Assembly: GCA_036297385.1 (NCBI GenBank)
Contig: JAXJLD010000175.1
Span: forward strand, 1 to 13,500
Reading direction: 5' to 3'
Source: Ventricola sp036297385
GTDB taxonomy: Bacteria; Bacillota; Clostridia; Christensenellales; Aristaeellaceae
DNA length: 13,500 nt
Position numbers and translations under genes: made by a program. Every line of letters begins with the position of its first letter. Within the stretch, counting starts at the first letter, position 1. The notes under the pieces were generated by a model, which saw only the letters and a program-made list of their open reading frames with translations, was not told the DNA's origin and did not search any database. This document shows, in pieces, positions 6,816 to 13,357 of this stretch.

Positions 6816-7619
6816 TCAATGTGCGGTGCGCAGGATGTTCTCCTGCCCCAGCGCGTACAGGCTGTCATACCCGACGACACGCTTGATATCCAGCGAAAGC
6901 TCAAAATACGCCTCCAAGCTGGCGCGGCAGCGGCTCAAGTGCGCATTCATTTCTGCGCAGGCCGCCTCTCGGGTCATCTCCTCACAGGGGAGCCCCAACA
7001 GGCGCATATGGTGCGGATTGATAATCAGCAGCACATAGAACATATGCTCGCCGCTGTTTTCAAAGATGTTGCGCAGCGCGTTCTCCAGCCGTTCCCGGCC
7101 ATAGCGCCACACCTCTGCCAAGAAATAATCGCCCTGCGGCAGACGGAACGAGGACATCACCACCGGACGCGCGGCATCGATCTCCTGAACCTTCAGGGAG
7201 CGCATACGCTCGTTAATGCGGCTCTCATCCATCGCAGCGCCGCGCAGCAGATCGCAGAAGAACTCTCCCTGCATCACGCGCGTCAGATCGTCTACCTGCT
7301 TCATCTGGCGGGCCGCATCGCGGGAAGAGAGCGTGCGTCTGGCGCTGCTGATCTCCCGGCGAAGGCGTGCCTCATCGCGTGCAGTTTCCATGCCCAGCAT
7401 CTCCGGGCGGCGGGAAAGGTAGGCGAAAAACTGCTTTCCCTCGCTGACAGACAACAGGGACGACACCGCATCAAACCGTCGATGGCTCAATTGCTCGATG
7501 CCCTCCTGTGCGCTGGCCGCAACCGCAGGCCGTTCAAACCCCAGATTTTCCCATTCGGAGAAATGCTCATAAAGCGAGCGGATTTCCTCCTTATCGGAAA
7601 CCAGAAGCAATCTGTACAT
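6816..7619 (-). CDS. Orphan receiver-like regulatory protein without output domain
   Basis: 267 residues, not assigned to a named gene. Residues 1-70 resemble a response-regulator receiver (MYRLLLVSDKEEIRSLYEHF, then an AQEGIEQL helix and RRFDAV), the usual front end of YesN/AraC-type regulators. The acidic pocket is degenerate (SDKEE) and the position expected to be the phosphoacceptor Asp appears to be Ser (AVSSLL, about 52-54). Residues 80-267 are a helical region with a strand-rich core (VVMSSFRLPQGDYFLAEVW, FYVLLIINPHH) like the linker domain of those regulators. No helix-turn-helix follows; the frame stops at 6816 just before a strong terminator. It may be a stand-alone sensor or partner, or a remnant that lost its C-terminus. 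ATG at 7619 with GGGAGG four bases upstream, its own sigma-A promoter and its own terminator, so it looks expressed. Confidence 0.8.
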   Translation of the reverse strand: MYRLLLVSDKEEIRSLYEHFSEWENLGFERPAVAASAQEGIEQLSHRRFDAVSSLLSVSEGKQFFAYLSRRPEMLGMETARDEARLRREISSARRTLSSRDAARQMKQVDDLTRVMQGEFFCDLLRGAAMDESRINERMRSLKVQEIDAARPVVMSSFRLPQGDYFLAEVWRYGRERLENALRNIFENSGEHMFYVLLIINPHHMRLLGLPCEEMTREAACAEMNAHLSRCRASLEAYFELSLDIKRVVGYDSLYALGQENILRTAH

Positions 7620-7661
7620 GGTTCCTCCCGTGCTGAAACAGCATCCTTCATTCTTTAAAAA

Positions 7662-7676
7662 TATGTAAAGTACATA
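7662..7676. promoter_or_regulatory. Inverted repeat just after the transcription start
   Basis: TATGTA-AAG-TACATA, with 6-bp arms and a 3-base centre, lies some 10-25 bases downstream of the -10 box at 7687-7692, within the predicted 5' leader. The position suits an operator. The AT-rich sequence makes chance possible, and no regulator can be named. Confidence 0.35.
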
Positions 7677-7686
7677 GATATGATAT

Positions 7687-7715
7687 ATTATAGAGGAATT
7701 CCCCGCCGGTGACAA
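7687..7715 (-). promoter_or_regulatory. Near-consensus sigma-A promoter
   Basis: Minus strand: TTGTCA (7715-7710; five of six consensus bases), a 17-base spacer and TATAAT (7692-7687; six of six). Transcription should start near 7680 and give a leader of about 60 bases before the ATG at 7619. It is the best promoter in the window and drives the receiver-like gene alone, given the terminator behind it. Together with the cotH terminator it accounts for most of the 200-base gap at 7620-7819. Confidence 0.87.
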
Positions 7716-7746
7716 GCGAAGAAAGCCCTTTCCGCCAAATTCAATC

Positions 7747-7784
7747 AAAATCCCCCAAGAAATCATTTTGTTCCTTGGGGGATT
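7747..7784 (-). terminator. Terminator of the CotH-family gene
   Basis: Minus-strand stem AATCCCCCAAGGAA (7784-7771) pairs with the arm at 7761-7749, with one bulged base and a 9-base loop, followed by TTTT and a mixed T-rich stretch. It lies 35 bases after the stop at 7820. The stem is strong and the T run short. Confidence 0.77.
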
Positions 7785-7819
7785 CTTTCATAATCCGCAG
7801 AATTCCAGCGCTTCGCCGC

Positions 7820-9466
7820 TCACCACGTCTTATCCAGATAGGCCATGCGTGCCTTGATCCAGTTATGCAGATATTCCATATTCTCTGCATACGAAGCGCC
7901 CGTCTTGATGGCGCGCGTGCTGTGGTTGAGCACACGCCAGCGCGTGAAATTCATTGCTGCGGAAGCGCTCAGCTCCTGCGCATACGCCTCCAGCGATTTG
8001 ACCTCCGCGTTCTCTTCAAACGCACGCTCGCCTACCAGCACTTCCAGCAGGGGGCGCAGCTCGCCGGTATAGACTTCATGCACAGCCTCCCGGAAAGCGG
8101 GCTGCTTGTACAGCGCCGGCCACCACGAATAGTCAAAGCCCAGACGCCCCACGCCCAGCCCTTCCGGCGCGGCTACGCTCAGGTTGCCCGCGTGGGCAAA
8201 GTTGCCCCATGCGCTGTCGTAATCCCAGACCGGCCCAGCGTACAGCAGGGAATCCACCGCATCGCTGTCCTTGAAGAAATACTGGCTGCTCTTGTTGCCG
8301 TCGTAGTTCTTGCAGACTTCCTCGATCATGTACTTGCGCACCAGAGACTGCTCGTCCGCAATCTCTGTATAGTGTCTGCCCGTCTGCGTATCTACGCCAT
8401 CATCAGCAAAGATGGCACGCTCGAAGCTGTTGAGCAGCGCCTGCGCATATTCGCCCTGCGCGGCGCTCATCTCCTCCGGCTCCTTGACCACGACAGGCTG
8501 ACCGCGCTCCGTCACCACGCCGCTCGCCTCGTCCGCATAGCGCTCCTGATACTCCAGCTCAAACAGGAAGCCGCCCGTCACATCCTCCGGCTCCCGCGGC
8601 CATTCCACGCCCTTGCAGGTGCCTGCCACATATTCGTTCGTTCCGTAAGGCTCAGGCTTGCCACCGCGCTCGATGAACGCCTCGTTCGCCGCCTCAATCA
8701 GTGCTTCACTCTCCGCGATATCCACACTGCCGGAGGCGATGGTCACCTTGTCACACAGCAGATAGCTCCCGCGGTACTCCCCGTTCACATACAGATCAAC
8801 GCTGGCACACTCCGGCGTATATGGCAGATCCAGCGCACGGGCGAGCGAGAAGGTAATTCTGTTGCGCAGCAGCGAATTCTCGTGCTGATTGGCCAGCAGC
8901 ACAAACCGCTTGCCTTCGCCCATGCCCAGCAGCGACGCCTTCTCCTTCAATTTGACCTGATAGGACTTCTTCTCGTACACGAATGTCGCGTTGCCGTGTC
9001 CCTTCATCATATCCAGCTCTGCTTCCGTCACGTCGCCGCCCGCCGTGACGATCTGCATACTGCCCTTTTCCTTATTGCCCTTCTTGGCATGGATATGGTC
9101 AAGGCTGCCCGATTCCGTGGCGATATGCACCGCCGGGAGATTCTGGCTGACCATTACCGTCACCTTGCCGCCCTTTCCGCTCAGGCGCAGCACATCGCCA
9201 TCTTCCAGCGCATCAATTGTTGCGCCGTTCTCCAGCGTCTGTCCGTCAAGGGAAATGCTGTTCACGTCCTCCAGCGCCAATTCCAGCGGCTGTCCCGCCA
9301 TGTAGGCAGGCAGAAAGAGATACCGGCCGCCGTTGCTCTTCTCCCACATATACACCGTACCGCCCACGCCGTCCGCACGGCGCACGCCCACCTGCTCCGC
9401 CCATGCGCCGCTCACCATGCACAGCAGAAGCATTCCCAAGATTCCCGCGCCCATCCATTTTTTCAT
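7820..9466 (-). CDS. Exported CotH-family protein kinase
   Basis: 548 residues. The CotH family are atypical kinases named after the Bacillus spore-coat kinase that phosphorylates coat proteins; many clostridial members are secreted. Here MKKWMGAGILGMLLLCMVSGAWA (1-23) is a clear signal peptide with a likely cut after AWA. An N-terminal strand-rich region (about 30-160) precedes the kinase core: a Lys-rich strand and SLLGM (about 171-182), FVLLANQHENSLLRNRI (about 188-204), VDLYVNGEYRGSYLLCDKV (223-241), the catalytic-loop-like NYDGN (387-391) and the metal motif GPVWDYDSAWGN (411-422; Asp415 and Asp417). All key residues seem present. ATG at 9466 with GAGG nine bases upstream; a GTG five codons earlier is less well placed. 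It follows the SH3 gene across a terminator and has its own terminator. The substrate is unknown; the neighbouring Ser/Lys-rich exported SH3 protein is one candidate, by inference only. Confidence 0.93.
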   Translation of the reverse strand: MKKWMGAGILGMLLLCMVSGAWAEQVGVRRADGVGGTVYMWEKSNGGRYLFLPAYMAGQPLELALEDVNSISLDGQTLENGATIDALEDGDVLRLSGKGGKVTVMVSQNLPAVHIATESGSLDHIHAKKGNKEKGSMQIVTAGGDVTEAELDMMKGHGNATFVYEKKSYQVKLKEKASLLGMGEGKRFVLLANQHENSLLRNRITFSLARALDLPYTPECASVDLYVNGEYRGSYLLCDKVTIASGSVDIAESEALIEAANEAFIERGGKPEPYGTNEYVAGTCKGVEWPREPEDVTGGFLFELEYQERYADEASGVVTERGQPVVVKEPEEMSAAQGEYAQALLNSFERAIFADDGVDTQTGRHYTEIADEQSLVRKYMIEEVCKNYDGNKSSQYFFKDSDAVDSLLYAGPVWDYDSAWGNFAHAGNLSVAAPEGLGVGRLGFDYSWWPALYKQPAFREAVHEVYTGELRPLLEVLVGERAFEENAEVKSLEAYAQELSASAAMNFTRWRVLNHSTRAIKTGASYAENMEYLHNWIKARMAYLDKTW

Positions 9467-9493
9467 GCTGCATTTCCTCACTTCAGCTTATCT

Positions 9494-9530
9494 GCAAACA
9501 AACCGCCGCCTCCCATTTGGAGACGGCGGT
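9494..9530 (-). terminator. Terminator between the SH3 and CotH genes
   Basis: On the minus strand ACCGCCG (9530-9524) pairs with CGGCGGT (9508-9502). After one mismatch an inner 4-bp helix and a 5-base loop follow, and the tail is TTTGTTTG. It sits 10 bases past the SH3 gene stop. The tail is broken by G, so termination may be partial. That would allow cotH, which has almost no room for its own promoter, to be read through from upstream. Confidence 0.7.
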
Positions 9531-9540
9531 CTGCTGTCTG

Positions 9541-10362
9541 TTACAACTGTACGTTCAGGCTGTCCGAGGCAATAAATCCCCAGCCATCCGACTCCTTAAC
9601 CATGTACCAGCCGTCGATCACATCATACACATCCACGCGCTCGCCCGCCTTCGTCTTGCGAAGCTCCGGGTACTTGCCGCCCGGGCCGGTGCGCACCTCT
9701 ACCTTGGCATCGACCGTCACCGAGGCCATAGGCTTCGCGCCCGCGTATCGACCGTAAAAGATGCTGTCATAATGGCGCACACTCATAGGCACATATGCCG
9801 CCGCTGCGCCGCGCAGATTGATGATGTAGTAATCGTCGTAGAAGCCAATGACCGGATAGGAGGTCATCTTGCTCAGGGAGCCGACCTTCTTGGCCCGCGC
9901 ATCCGGCGCGATATAGGCCGGAACATTGCTCTCCATAAGGGTGATGTTCAGGCCGTTCATCACCACATAGTCCTCATTGATCCAGCCCGACTTTCCGTTC
10001 AGCTCGACCGCATAGAAGCCGTCCTTGCGCATCCCCTCTTCGCGGCAGGACAAGCTCTTGCCATGCTCCACGCTGCCCAGCTTGTTGCTGTTGGTACGCG
10101 GCTCCGACCAGACGCTCGCGCTCTTGCTGATGACCGTCACATGAGCCCTGTCGCCGCCGCTGGAAACGCAGCCGTCCGCGCTCTTGTAGCCGTTATAATC
10201 GCCCACATAGCTCGCCAGCGAAATATTGCCATATTTACGGCTCTGCACCGTCTTACCATGCTCGCCATCAGCCAGCGCCGCAGTTCCCCACGGCGTCAGC
10301 GCAAGCGCCGAAGCCACCATCATCATTGCCAAGAGGATTCTGGCCAAAACACGATTTTTCAT
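9541..10362 (-). CDS. Exported protein with three SH3-like repeats
   Basis: 273 residues. A signal peptide (about 1-31, cut after ALA) directs export. Three bacterial SH3-like units follow: 74-134 (VSVWSEPRTNSNKLGSV-type core, ending GKSGWINEDYV), 139-195 (VPAYIAPDARAKKVGSL, ending AAAYVPMS) and 213-270 (VEVRTGPGGKYPELR, ending DGWGFIASDSL). The third is closest to the SH3_3 consensus. Such units usually bind peptidoglycan or wall peptides. There is no hydrolase domain, so it is likely a wall-bound or secreted binding protein rather than an enzyme. ATG at 10362 with AAAGGAG nine bases upstream. It lies 90 bases after the CmpB-like gene with no terminator between them, so the two may share a transcript, and just ahead of the CotH-family kinase. 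Confidence 0.88.
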   Translation of the reverse strand: MKNRVLARILLAMMMVASALALTPWGTAALADGEHGKTVQSRKYGNISLASYVGDYNGYKSADGCVSSGGDRAHVTVISKSASVWSEPRTNSNKLGSVEHGKSLSCREEGMRKDGFYAVELNGKSGWINEDYVVMNGLNITLMESNVPAYIAPDARAKKVGSLSKMTSYPVIGFYDDYYIINLRGAAAAYVPMSVRHYDSIFYGRYAGAKPMASVTVDAKVEVRTGPGGKYPELRKTKAGERVDVYDVIDGWYMVKESDGWGFIASDSLNVQL

Positions 10363-10452
10363 GGATATTCACTCCTTTGAAGTTTGTATATCCATTAGAC
10401 GACGCGCCCGCAGCATTTCTTGCAGCTTTCCGCTAGTTTTAGAAAATTTTTC

Positions 10453-11568
10453 TTACGCAGCCGGTGCAATCGGTGCAGACGACTCATCTGGTACATCAGC
10501 ATCGGCCTGCGCGTCAGGCGAAGCGGCCTCCTCCAGCGCATCGGCGTCTGCCTTTTCATCCTCATCGTTAAAGACAAGGTTGGAGTACAGCGCCTGCATC
10601 CGTTCATCGGGATAGTGTTCATCAAAGTAGGCCTCCAAGCCGTTGCTCGGCGGCACACCCTCGCGGCGCTCCGTCCAGCGCAGCACGCACAAGCTGGACA
10701 TCACGCAGTCAAACACCATGAACACGACCAGACCCATCGTCAGCGGCTTGCCGATCTTATTGGGGATCTTGAGAATGGCCTTCGCCAGACGCGGATACAG
10801 CTCCTTGATCCAGATCACGCCCAGCACGCCCCAATAGATAGAGTACAGCAGGCAAATGCGTCCATTCAGATTAAAGGGAAGGTGCGAGTAATCCCACGAC
10901 ACGGAGCCTGTCAGCATCTCCTGCACGAACGAGCAGACGTATTCCACCACGCTGCCGATCACCATGCCGCCCAAGAAGGATAGGAACTTCGATCGGTTTC
11001 GGAAGGGATACAGCGCCAGCGTCAGTGCCCACGCGCCGATGCCATACACGGGGTTGAACGGGCCGTAAATCAGCGCCACGCGCGGCTCAATCGTGCCATT
11101 GCGGATAAAGCACCAAATGCGCTCCACGATAACGCCGGCAAAGCAGCCGATGAAGAATACCCAGAACAGCTTGTAAAACGACTTGCCCTGAGCAAAGTGG
11201 CGCATCCGCTTTTCGGCAGCGTCGATCTGTGCATTCGTCGGCGCAGGATTCATGATGCGCTTTTTAGCACGCTTGCGCGTCACGCGCATGATCTCCTTGA
11301 GGCGTGTCTCCGCCTCATCCAAAAACACAGTCTCCCCCGCCATATACAGGATCATCTGCTCGCGCTCTTCTCGAAGCTCCTGAATGTAGTGCTCCGCCTC
11401 CGTGCAGATCCGCTCATGCTCCTCCGGGGAAAGATCCTGCGTTTCCAGCGTATCCAGCAGTACATACAGCCTTTCCTTGCGCAGCGCCGCCTGCTGGTAA
11501 TTATCGCGCATGGTCATAGACTCCGGTTTCTTGATAGATTCCAGCTTTTTGTTTTTGCCTTTTTCCAT
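10453..11568 (-). CDS. CmpB-family membrane protein (putative ABC transporter type IV)
   Basis: 371 residues of the family labelled putative ABC-transporter type IV (CmpB), whose function is not established. Residues 1-130 are charged and helical with a probable coiled coil (about 25-95, for example EEHERICTEAEHYIQELREEREQ). About five membrane helices follow (about 133-153, 169-188, 196-218, 237-255 and 276-297). Family hallmarks are IYGPFNPVYGIGAW (167-180), GSVVEYVCSFVQE (205-217) and WDYSHLPFNLNGRICL (225-240). The last 45 residues are an acidic Ala/Asp/Glu tail. ATG at 11568 with GGAGG seven bases upstream; the in-frame GTG at 11610 lacks a good site. No ABC ATPase is encoded beside it, so the transporter label should be treated with caution. 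Confidence 0.87.
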   Translation of the reverse strand: MEKGKNKKLESIKKPESMTMRDNYQQAALRKERLYVLLDTLETQDLSPEEHERICTEAEHYIQELREEREQMILYMAGETVFLDEAETRLKEIMRVTRKRAKKRIMNPAPTNAQIDAAEKRMRHFAQGKSFYKLFWVFFIGCFAGVIVERIWCFIRNGTIEPRVALIYGPFNPVYGIGAWALTLALYPFRNRSKFLSFLGGMVIGSVVEYVCSFVQEMLTGSVSWDYSHLPFNLNGRICLLYSIYWGVLGVIWIKELYPRLAKAILKIPNKIGKPLTMGLVVFMVFDCVMSSLCVLRWTERREGVPPSNGLEAYFDEHYPDERMQALYSNLVFNDEDEKADADALEEAASPDAQADADVPDESSAPIAPAA

Positions 11569-11938
11569 CGTTTTTCCTCCCTCCCGCTGCGTTTCGACGC
11601 AGTTCGTCACTGTTTAATTCACGAGAAACTGCCGTTTTCCTTCTGTCTTTCCATTGACCTGTGCAGAAAAATTGATATTCCCCGACGCCTTACAACCTGA
11701 AAACAACGCTCATCTTGTTCTCAAAATAATGTTTGTTCATAAAAATGGAGATTAATAATAGAAGCTATTGTTCGTATAGCAGCACTCTTCGAGAAGGAGT
11801 TTAAGCATTAAAAATCCGCAAACTCTGAATAAGACTGACACAAGAATCTGCCCTTCCCGCATCATCCTAAAGCCGTAATATATCCCTTCCTATGGAAAAG
11901 GCGTCATCCCCATCTGAGATAACGCCTTAAATTCTCTC
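11569..11938. other. AT-richer intergenic spacer
   Basis: A 370-base gap between the butyrate kinase stop and the CmpB-like gene. It holds the buk terminator at its right end (11898-11928) and the Shine-Dalgarno site of the next gene at its left end. In between, the sequence is clearly richer in A and T than the flanking genes. It contains a weak inverted repeat AATAATAG-AAG-CTATTGTT (11754-11772, one mismatch). No convincing sigma-A promoter on the minus strand and no credible ORF were found. The promoter of the CmpB-SH3 unit presumably lies here but could not be placed. Confidence 0.6.
11896..11928 (-). terminator. Terminator of butyrate kinase
   Basis: On the minus strand AAGGCGTTATC (11928-11918) pairs with GATGACGCCTT (11908-11898) over 11 bp with one wobble, with a 9-base loop followed by TTTT counting the last stem bases. 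It lies ten bases past the buk stop. The stem is strong and the T run short. Confidence 0.77.
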
Positions 11939-13063
11939 TTACGCCCTCTCTGCGCCGTCCGCCTCATCCGCAAACCCCTGCCAGACAGGATGCCCCGGAT
12001 ACGTCAGCGCTGTTTCCTCGCCAGTCAGCACGCGCAGTGCGCCAGCAGCCATGGCCTCCTGCTCAAATTCGCCCGGATAAGCCGTCACCGGCGCAATCCA
12101 GCCGCAGCGGCGTTGAATGTCCGCCAACACATCCGCAAAGCGCAGCAGACCGCCGGTGAGCACGATGCCATCCACCTGCCCCTCCAGCACGCAGGCCATG
12201 CTGCCGATCGCCTTGCAGACCTGATAGATCATCGCCTGCCAAACGCGCGTCGCCCGCGGATCACCCGCATCCACCATCGCGTGAATCACGTCGGAATTGG
12301 ACGTGCCGAAGTGGCTCGTCAGGCCGCCAGCTTGGCTGCATAGCCGCTTCAGCTCCTGCGCCGTGCAGCCGCCCATCGCGCCGATCACATCCGTCACCGC
12401 CATAGAGCCCATGCGCGTCGGGGTAAACGGCCCCTCGCCGCCGCCCGCATCGTTGCCGTCAATCATGCGCCCATGGCAGTGCGCCGTCACAGAAATACCG
12501 CCATCAATGTGGCAAACAATCAGATTGCAGTCCTCGTAGCGCTTGCCGAGGCTGCGCGCATGGCGGCGTGCCGTCTCCTTGAGGTTGAGCGCATGGCAGG
12601 TCGCCTTGCGGTATACGCCGCGCACGCCGGTCACACGCGCCAGATCGCACAGCTCATCGACCACCGGCGGGTCCATCATCAGCATCAGCCCGCCGTACTC
12701 ATCGTGCAGCTCCTTCGCCATCTGCACACCGAGCATGGACGCATGGTACAGCCCGCCCTTTGCGGCACGCGTATCCTCCACGAGCCGCTCGTCAATGGCA
12801 TACACGCCACCCAGCACGGAATAGCTTCCGCCGCCGCGTCCTACAATCGCATCTACGCCGTGCAGATCAACGCCCCGATCGTGCAGGAAGCCGCGCACCA
12901 CCTCCATGCGGTACGCAAGCTGGTCGTTGATCGTGGGGAATTTCAGCAAAATCGAGGAATCGTGGAACGTGTCCTCCGTAAAGAGACACCGATCATTTTC
13001 AAACATGGAGAGCTTCGTCGATGTGGAGCCCGGGTTGATGACCAAAATGCGGTACGTTTTCAC
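11939..13063 (-). CDS. buk: Butyrate kinase
   Basis: Acetokinase-family enzyme that makes ATP from butyryl phosphate and ADP in the last step of butyrate fermentation; cytosolic. 374 residues, slightly longer than the usual 355-360. Visible: phosphate-binding VINPGSTSTK (8-17), GRGGGSY (76-82), HIDGGISVTAH (185-195, adenosine-binding region) and the following GNDAGGGEGPFTPTRMG (203-219), all typical of butyrate rather than acetate kinase. The start is GTG at 13063, with GGGAGG eight bases upstream; the frame is open for 31 more codons but crosses the promoter. It stands alone between promoter and terminator. The usual partner ptb (phosphotransbutyrylase) is not within the 437 bases upstream. 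Related branched-chain acyl kinases cannot be excluded by sequence alone. Confidence 0.93.
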   Translation of the reverse strand: MKTYRILVINPGSTSTKLSMFENDRCLFTEDTFHDSSILLKFPTINDQLAYRMEVVRGFLHDRGVDLHGVDAIVGRGGGSYSVLGGVYAIDERLVEDTRAAKGGLYHASMLGVQMAKELHDEYGGLMLMMDPPVVDELCDLARVTGVRGVYRKATCHALNLKETARRHARSLGKRYEDCNLIVCHIDGGISVTAHCHGRMIDGNDAGGGEGPFTPTRMGSMAVTDVIGAMGGCTAQELKRLCSQAGGLTSHFGTSNSDVIHAMVDAGDPRATRVWQAMIYQVCKAIGSMACVLEGQVDGIVLTGGLLRFADVLADIQRRCGWIAPVTAYPGEFEQEAMAAGALRVLTGEETALTYPGHPVWQGFADEADGAERA

Positions 13064-13093
13064 CAGATTGTCCTCCCAATCATTCGCTGTGGG

Positions 13094-13118
13094 GCGCGTT
13101 ACCGCGCATATCGCATAT
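13094..13118 (-). promoter_or_regulatory. buk leader: tandem heptamer and small hairpin
   Basis: Directly downstream of the -10 box the plus strand has two adjacent copies of CGCATAT (13105-13111 and 13112-13118). A 5-bp hairpin GCGCG/CGCGC with a TTAC loop (13094-13107) overlaps the first copy. This places repeats at the transcription start and in the 5' leader, which would suit an operator or mRNA-level control. The repeats are seen; function is inference. Confidence 0.4.
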
Positions 13119-13147
13119 AGTATACCACGCCTTTCAGGGAAGCGCAA
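13119..13147 (-). promoter_or_regulatory. Extended -10 promoter of buk
   Basis: On the minus strand TATACT (13124-13119; five of six consensus bases) is preceded by TGG, an extended -10 TGn. TTGCGC (13147-13142; keeps the TTG) lies 17 bases upstream. The start near 13112 gives a leader of about 50 bases before the GTG at 13063. The -35 is weak, which fits reliance on the TG motif. Confidence 0.7.
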
Positions 13148-13290
13148 ATTCGGCACGGCGGCACCTGTTCATATCCTTATGCTGTTTTGCATCTAAACCC
13201 TTTTACACCATTCTCAAATCAAAATAGCGCAAGCAGATATGTCAGTTTAATCTGAGTACAGTATTCCTCAAATTGAAACTACGCTTTTTC
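13148..13290. other. Spacer between the buk promoter and the repeat element
   Basis: No ORF with a credible start, promoter or terminator was seen in this stretch. It becomes AT-rich towards 13190-13290. It contains a loose inverted match AGTTT...AAACT (about 13235-13280) that is too weak to call. Confidence 0.5.
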
Positions 13291-13293
13291 AAG

Positions 13294-13332
13294 CCTTCCC
13301 CTTTGGGGAAGGTGTCATCCCGAAGGGATGAC
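13294..13332. repeat. Twin-hairpin repeat element
   Basis: Two perfect 8-bp hairpins stand one base apart: CCTTCCCC-TTT-GGGGAAGG (13294-13312) and GTCATCCC-GAA-GGGATGAC (13314-13332), followed by GGATGAGG. From memory, very similar CTTCCCC/GGGGAAG plus TCATCCC-type modules are scattered in many gut Clostridia intergenic regions; this is recall, not a search. Neither hairpin is followed by a T run, so they are not terminators. Confidence 0.85.
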
Positions 13333-13357
13333 GGATGAGGTCTGCGTTGGGACTGCG

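Noticed and set aside
7709..9757. 682-codon open frame on the plus strand opposite the CotH-family gene
   Set aside because: Shadow frame: it crosses a terminator and a promoter, has no family features, and the minus-strand gene has clear motifs and a signal peptide.
11807..11878. Plus-strand mini-ORF of 23 codons starting at ATT with AGAAGGAG upstream
   Set aside because: ATT starts are extremely rare, the peptide matches nothing recognised, and no promoter is visible; the Shine-Dalgarno-like match is probably chance.
13064..13156. Upstream extension of butyrate kinase by 31 codons
   Set aside because: The extension crosses the predicted promoter and transcription start and lacks family similarity; GTG at 13063 has a proper ribosome binding site.
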